Part shown: positions 60,342 to 64,000 of the stretch, one piece after another | Layout of the letters: the number at the start of each line of letters is the position of its first letter | Position numbering within the stretch: position 1 is the stretch's first letter | From: Fratercula arctica | Taxonomy: Eukaryota; Chordata; Aves; Charadriiformes; Alcidae | Assembly: GCA_947846985.1 (NCBI GenBank) | Contig: CANTUZ010000001.1 | Location: forward strand, 124,001-188,000 | DNA: 64,000 nt | Direction: 5' to 3' | The notes under the pieces: model-generated | What the model saw: only the letters and a program-made list of their open reading frames with translations | Database searches by the model: none | What the model was told of the DNA's origin: nothing | Program-made: the position numbers and the translations under genes

Positions 60342-63300
60342 GTGGTGGCCGAGGAGGAGGAGGAGGTTTCGGGGCCCTGGGAGCCGGAGCGTTCTGGGAA
60401 GGGGAGCCCAGGGCCGGGACCGGAGACTGATGGCTCCAGCGGGCCAGGAGCACAGGAGCCCGTCAGGTCCACCGTCTGTGGGGAGGAGGAGGAGGAGGAG
60501 GAAGAGGAAGAGGGGAGCTGCTACAGCGAGGAAGGGGAGGACGGCAGCAATGTCTACTTCTACTACACCATTGGGGAGCGCTGGATAGACTACCTGCAGC
60601 GGACAGAGGATGGTGGCCTCCTCCGCCACGTGCGGCCCAAGGTATTGCTGCCAGGAGTGTGGCCCCAGACAAGGGCTTTGCCCCAAGGAGCGGGGCTGCC
60701 CATGCGGTGGGTGGCCCCTGGGCAGGGGCTCGCACTGGCACATTGCCTCTGGTCCCGTCCGGGTGGCTGGTGGCCTCAGAGCTACGCACACCCACCGCTT
60801 GCCGTGGTGGCGGGGCCAGCGCAGGCCACGGGCTGCCGTAGCTCCTCAAGCCGGTGCTGCCTGGAGTGTGTGTCTCTCGCTGCTGCTGCTGCTGCAGACC
60901 CCCAGGACACGCCGGGAGCTCGGGGCTGTCAGCTGGGTGCTGGCTGGGCTGGGAGCTCCCTACTGCAGAGTGCTGGTGGTTGCTGGCCTCCCCGGCTGTT
61001 AGGGCCAGGGGTGGGAGGCACAGCCCCAGCCTCCCCAAGTGCTGCCAGCAGTCCCAGCCTTGCCCGTCCCCGGCAGAGCCACCCTGCTTGGCGCTGGGGT
61101 CCCAGCGTCGTGGTGCAGAGCCTGAATGGGGCAACAGGAGTCTGAGGGGGAGCAGGCAAAGGCCTCGGGGGGGTTCTGTGGGATGTGGGCATTGCGGTGA
61201 GAAGCCCTGGCCAGCCCTGGGCGCAGGGCTGCAGCCAGTGCCCGGGATGGTTACCCAAGGGAAGGAGCCCCCGGCTTTCTGCCTGGATTGGGGGAGCCCC
61301 ATGCTGACCGTCTGGTGGCCACCAGTGCTGTCTGGTAGCCACCCTGCTCTCCCCGCCTTTCCTCTTCACCCTGCATGGAAGGGTGTAGGTTCCCTTTGGT
61401 GCAGCCACATTGGGGCACAGTCTGATGCTCGTCCCAGCACAGCTCTCCCTGTAGCTGCTGAGCCGTGCTGGGCAGGAGGCATCAGCCGCATTCCAGGCTC
61501 AGGCTGCAGCTCCGCCTGCTCCCTGCTGAGCTGCGCCCAGAGAAGGTACCAGTAGGTTTTCTCAGCTGCTGGTTTTGTCCCTCTGAACCTGGTTTGCTGA
61601 CTTTTTCCCTGCCGGGTCTGATACTCCCCTTGGAAGGGCCAAGTCCCATTTCTCCCACAGACGTTAACTCTTCTGCCAGCTCTAGAGGTCGGGTGACCTT
61701 CAGCTTCCCTCTGCAGTCCCCAGTGTCAGCGTGGGCTTGGAAGACTCACTAGGCTGGGTCTCCTGCTTTTGTCAGAAAGTCCGTGACCCAGAATGCGCAC
61801 AGAGCCTGCTTCAACTCGCCTTCTTTTCCCAGATGAAGCGGAAGTCAGAGAACGGCCTGGATGGCAGGGCCCTTTCCCCTGGCAAGAAGCTGTGCAAGGG
61901 CTCTGAGTACAGCAGGTGAGATGAGCACGCTGCCTGCTGAGCAGCGACCTGCGCGGTGGGAAAACCTCCTCCTACCCGTCCCCTCCCTCCGTCATCCAGG
62001 GCTCCTGCTGAGGCTGTGGAGCCTCCGTCCTTGGAGACCATCTGGCTGGTCCTGCTGGAGCAGGCAACCTCTGGAGGTGCCTCCAGCCTGGGCCAGCCTG
62101 TCGTTCCGTCACTCCGTAGAGCAGGCTGGGTGAAGGGGGCTGCACATGTAGCCCTGGTCCTGCTGGAAGGGATGGGGAAGGGGGTCAGCCTGGTGGGAGG
62201 CTCGTCGCTGGTGGTTCATGGGGACCTTTGTTCTGAGAAGTGTTTGCGCGGTGTGCCCAGAGCAGCACTGGCACGTCTCACCTCTGCTTTGGTCTCTCCC
62301 GGCTGTGGCCCAGGACGCTGGGTCCCTGCATGCCCAGTCCCACCACCACCTTCGGGGACCTGCGCAACGCCAAAGCGGGCCAGGCACGCCGCCGCCGCAT
62401 CCCCTCAGTGGCACCTCCTCCTGAGCTGCAGGACTGGCTCCGCACCTTCCAGGTGAGCTTGGGAGCCTCGCCGAGGGCTTGCCTTGGGGGTGCCAGTGGG
62501 CAGGCAGGAGGGCAGCCGAGCCCCAGGGAGCCCGTCTGTGTGACACCCACCACAGGCAGGGGTTTGGGTCCCACGGTGGATTTTTAGGGAGTTTTTGCCC
62601 CAGGTAAAGGAGTACAGAAGTGATGTTAGCCCCAGTCTTGCTCCCCTTCGTCCCGGGGTGGCGTTGCTTTGTCTGCCATCACGCAGCACCTGTGCTCCAT
62701 CGAATGTGACTCATGGAGCTCCTGACTCCATCGCCGTGGCTCCTCTCCATCTTGGCATCTGGGCAGCAGAGCCCAGGCTGGCTCCAGAGGCCCTGGTGGC
62801 CCATCCTGCCTGTGCGGGTTGGTGCCTCTGCAGGGCTGGGTAGGGGCACAGAGCCACTGGGGAGCCTGCGAGGGCCCGCTGTGCGCGCAGGCATCGTGAC
62901 CAATGTCCCTCTCCCCAGCGATGGAGTGGCCCAGAGAAGCTGCTTGCTCTAGACGAGCTCATCGACCGCTGCGAGCCCTCCCAGATCAAGTACATGATGC
63001 AGGTCATCGAGCCCCAGTTCCAGAGAGACTTCATTTCCCTGCTGCCCAAGGAGGTGAGTGGGGGCAGGGGACAGGCTGGCCCCAGTGCCCACGGGAGCCC
63101 ACTGTGCCCTGGTGACTTGGCTTCCACTCCTGCAGCTGGCACTCTACGTCCTATCCTTCCTGGAGCCTCGGGACCTGCTCCGTGCTGCCCAGACCTGTCG
63201 CTACTGGAGGGTCTTGGCTGAAGACAACCTGCTTTGGAGAGAGAAGTGCCGCGAAGAAGGTAAAGACCCCTCCTCTGCATGGCACGTTGTGGCTGCAGTG

Positions 63301-63545
63301 GGGTAGCCCGCAGCTCCCAGGGATGCGCATTGTGTCAGCTCCCCGGTAGGGTAAGGGCATGGACTACCTGCGTGCCCTGAGACATCCCGCTGTCTTCTCC
63401 TCCTGCAGGCATCGAGGAGCCCTTGAACCTGCGGAAGCGGCGCCTGCTGAGCCCTGGATTCATGTACAGCCCCTGGAAATTTGCCTTCATGCGGCAGCAC
63501 AAAATCGACATGAACTGGCGCAGCGGGGAGCTAAAAGCCCCCAAG
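60342..63545 (+). CDS. FBXW7-like F-box/WD40 protein, N-terminal half (3' partial)
   Basis: Substrate receptor of an SCF ubiquitin ligase by family. Exons: 60342-60641 (phase 0 both ends), 61833-61915, 62314-62452, 62919-63053, 63136-63259, 63409-63545; the phases match. The first is a 100-codon acidic exon (a run of ten Glu) ending in YYTIGERWIDYLQRTEDGG and more. From MKRKSENGLDGRALSPGKKL onward it follows human FBXW7 nearly residue for residue: TTFGDLR, the dimerisation segment LQDWLRTFQRWSGPEKLLAL, MQVIEPQFQRDFISLLPKE, and the F-box LALYVLSFLEPRDLLRAAQT to LLWREKCREE. GIEEPLNLRKRRLLSPGF and NWRSGELKAPK follow. The WD40 propeller should follow at VLKG beyond the edge. It is not FBXW7 itself, which in human is on 4q31.3. 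It keeps introns, so it is no retrocopy. No in-frame ATG is available at the 5' end of the first exon, so an upstream exon is required. Confidence 0.9.
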
Positions 63546-64000
63546 GTGGGTGCTTTCAGGAGTCCTTGCTGAGAACCAGGCTCTAGAGCTTTGCCGTGTG
63601 GGAAGCTGGTACAGGAAGGAAGTAGCAGAGAAATGTCTGTGACCAATAGGATGAGAACAACACTAAGAATTTTAAATTGCCTTGGGAAAAGATTCACAAG
63701 TCCGGCCTGTCTTCAAGGACGCACAAGCCAGAGGTGTTCACCTGGAAGTATTTTAATTTAAAGGTCCTTGAAGCTGTTGGTCACGGCGGCTTCCCACAGC
63801 TCCCGTCCCTGCCTGTGGAGAGCAGATCCACAGCACAGCGTGCTCGGAGCTTTCCTTGTGCTCCGACTGGCAGCAGGGCTGATCGCAGGACAGGGCTGCA
63901 GTCCTGCCAGCAGAAAAACGGTCACCCTGGGCCCCAGAGAAGGGAGTTTCCATCCCTTCGCCCCTTCTCTGGGCACCTGAGGCAGGGCCGTAGCCACCCT
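63546..64000 (+). other. Partial intron of the FBXW7-like gene at the right edge
   Basis: Begins with the donor AAG|GTGGGT. No WD40 exon is visible before the window ends. Confidence 0.75.

Noticed and set aside
1..64000. tRNA, rRNA or endogenous retrovirus sequences
   Set aside because: None was recognised on either strand. All identified mobile elements are CR1 LINEs.

Overview
The window is vertebrate nuclear DNA, most likely from a bird. It carries several CR1 LINE copies with the avian-type 3' tail (ATTCTATGATT), has very GC-rich, compact genes with short introns (microchromosome-like), and its genes are spliced with canonical GT/AG sites. The gene order DCHS1 - TPP1 - TAF10 - ILK - RRP8, with ILK alone on the opposite strand, is the same as human 11p15.4 in order and relative orientation.

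Layout. 1-28450: the 3' four fifths of DCHS1 (protocadherin-16, plus strand; 19 exons visible, the 5' exons lie left of the window) and its 3' UTR. The introns hold young and ancient CR1 copies. 28450-33700: intergenic DNA with a CA microsatellite and a degenerate minisatellite. 33700-40842: TPP1 (lysosomal tripeptidyl peptidase 1, 13 exons, complete) preceded by three CLEAR-like E-boxes. 40843-43170: TAF10 (5 exons, complete) preceded by a 41-bp-spaced array of five CCAAT boxes. 43675-50110: ILK on the minus strand (12 coding exons plus a non-coding first exon, exactly 452 codons), tail to tail with TAF10 and head to head with RRP8. 50507-53460: RRP8 (rRNA N1-methyladenosine methyltransferase, 7 exons) with a 1-kb G-rich minisatellite in its last intron. 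53580-64000: a locus with no counterpart at this place in human. Two exons encode a tandem helix-hairpin-helix module, and six downstream exons encode the acidic N-terminus, dimerisation segment and F-box of an FBXW7 paralogue whose WD40 exons run off the right edge.

The most interesting part is the right end. FBXW7 on human 4q31.3 sits near ARFIP1, TRIM2 and DCHS2, and the present locus belongs to the paralogous ARFIP2/TRIM3/DCHS1 block. The FBXW7-like gene is therefore best read as a genome-duplication partner (ohnologue) of FBXW7 that is absent from this place in mammals. It may carry an N-terminal (HhH)2 module spliced in frame; the alternative is a separate small HhH gene. The other genes have unrelated roles: planar polarity cadherin, lysosomal protease, TFIID/SAGA subunit, focal-adhesion pseudokinase and nucleolar methyltransferase. 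They share only neighbourhood.
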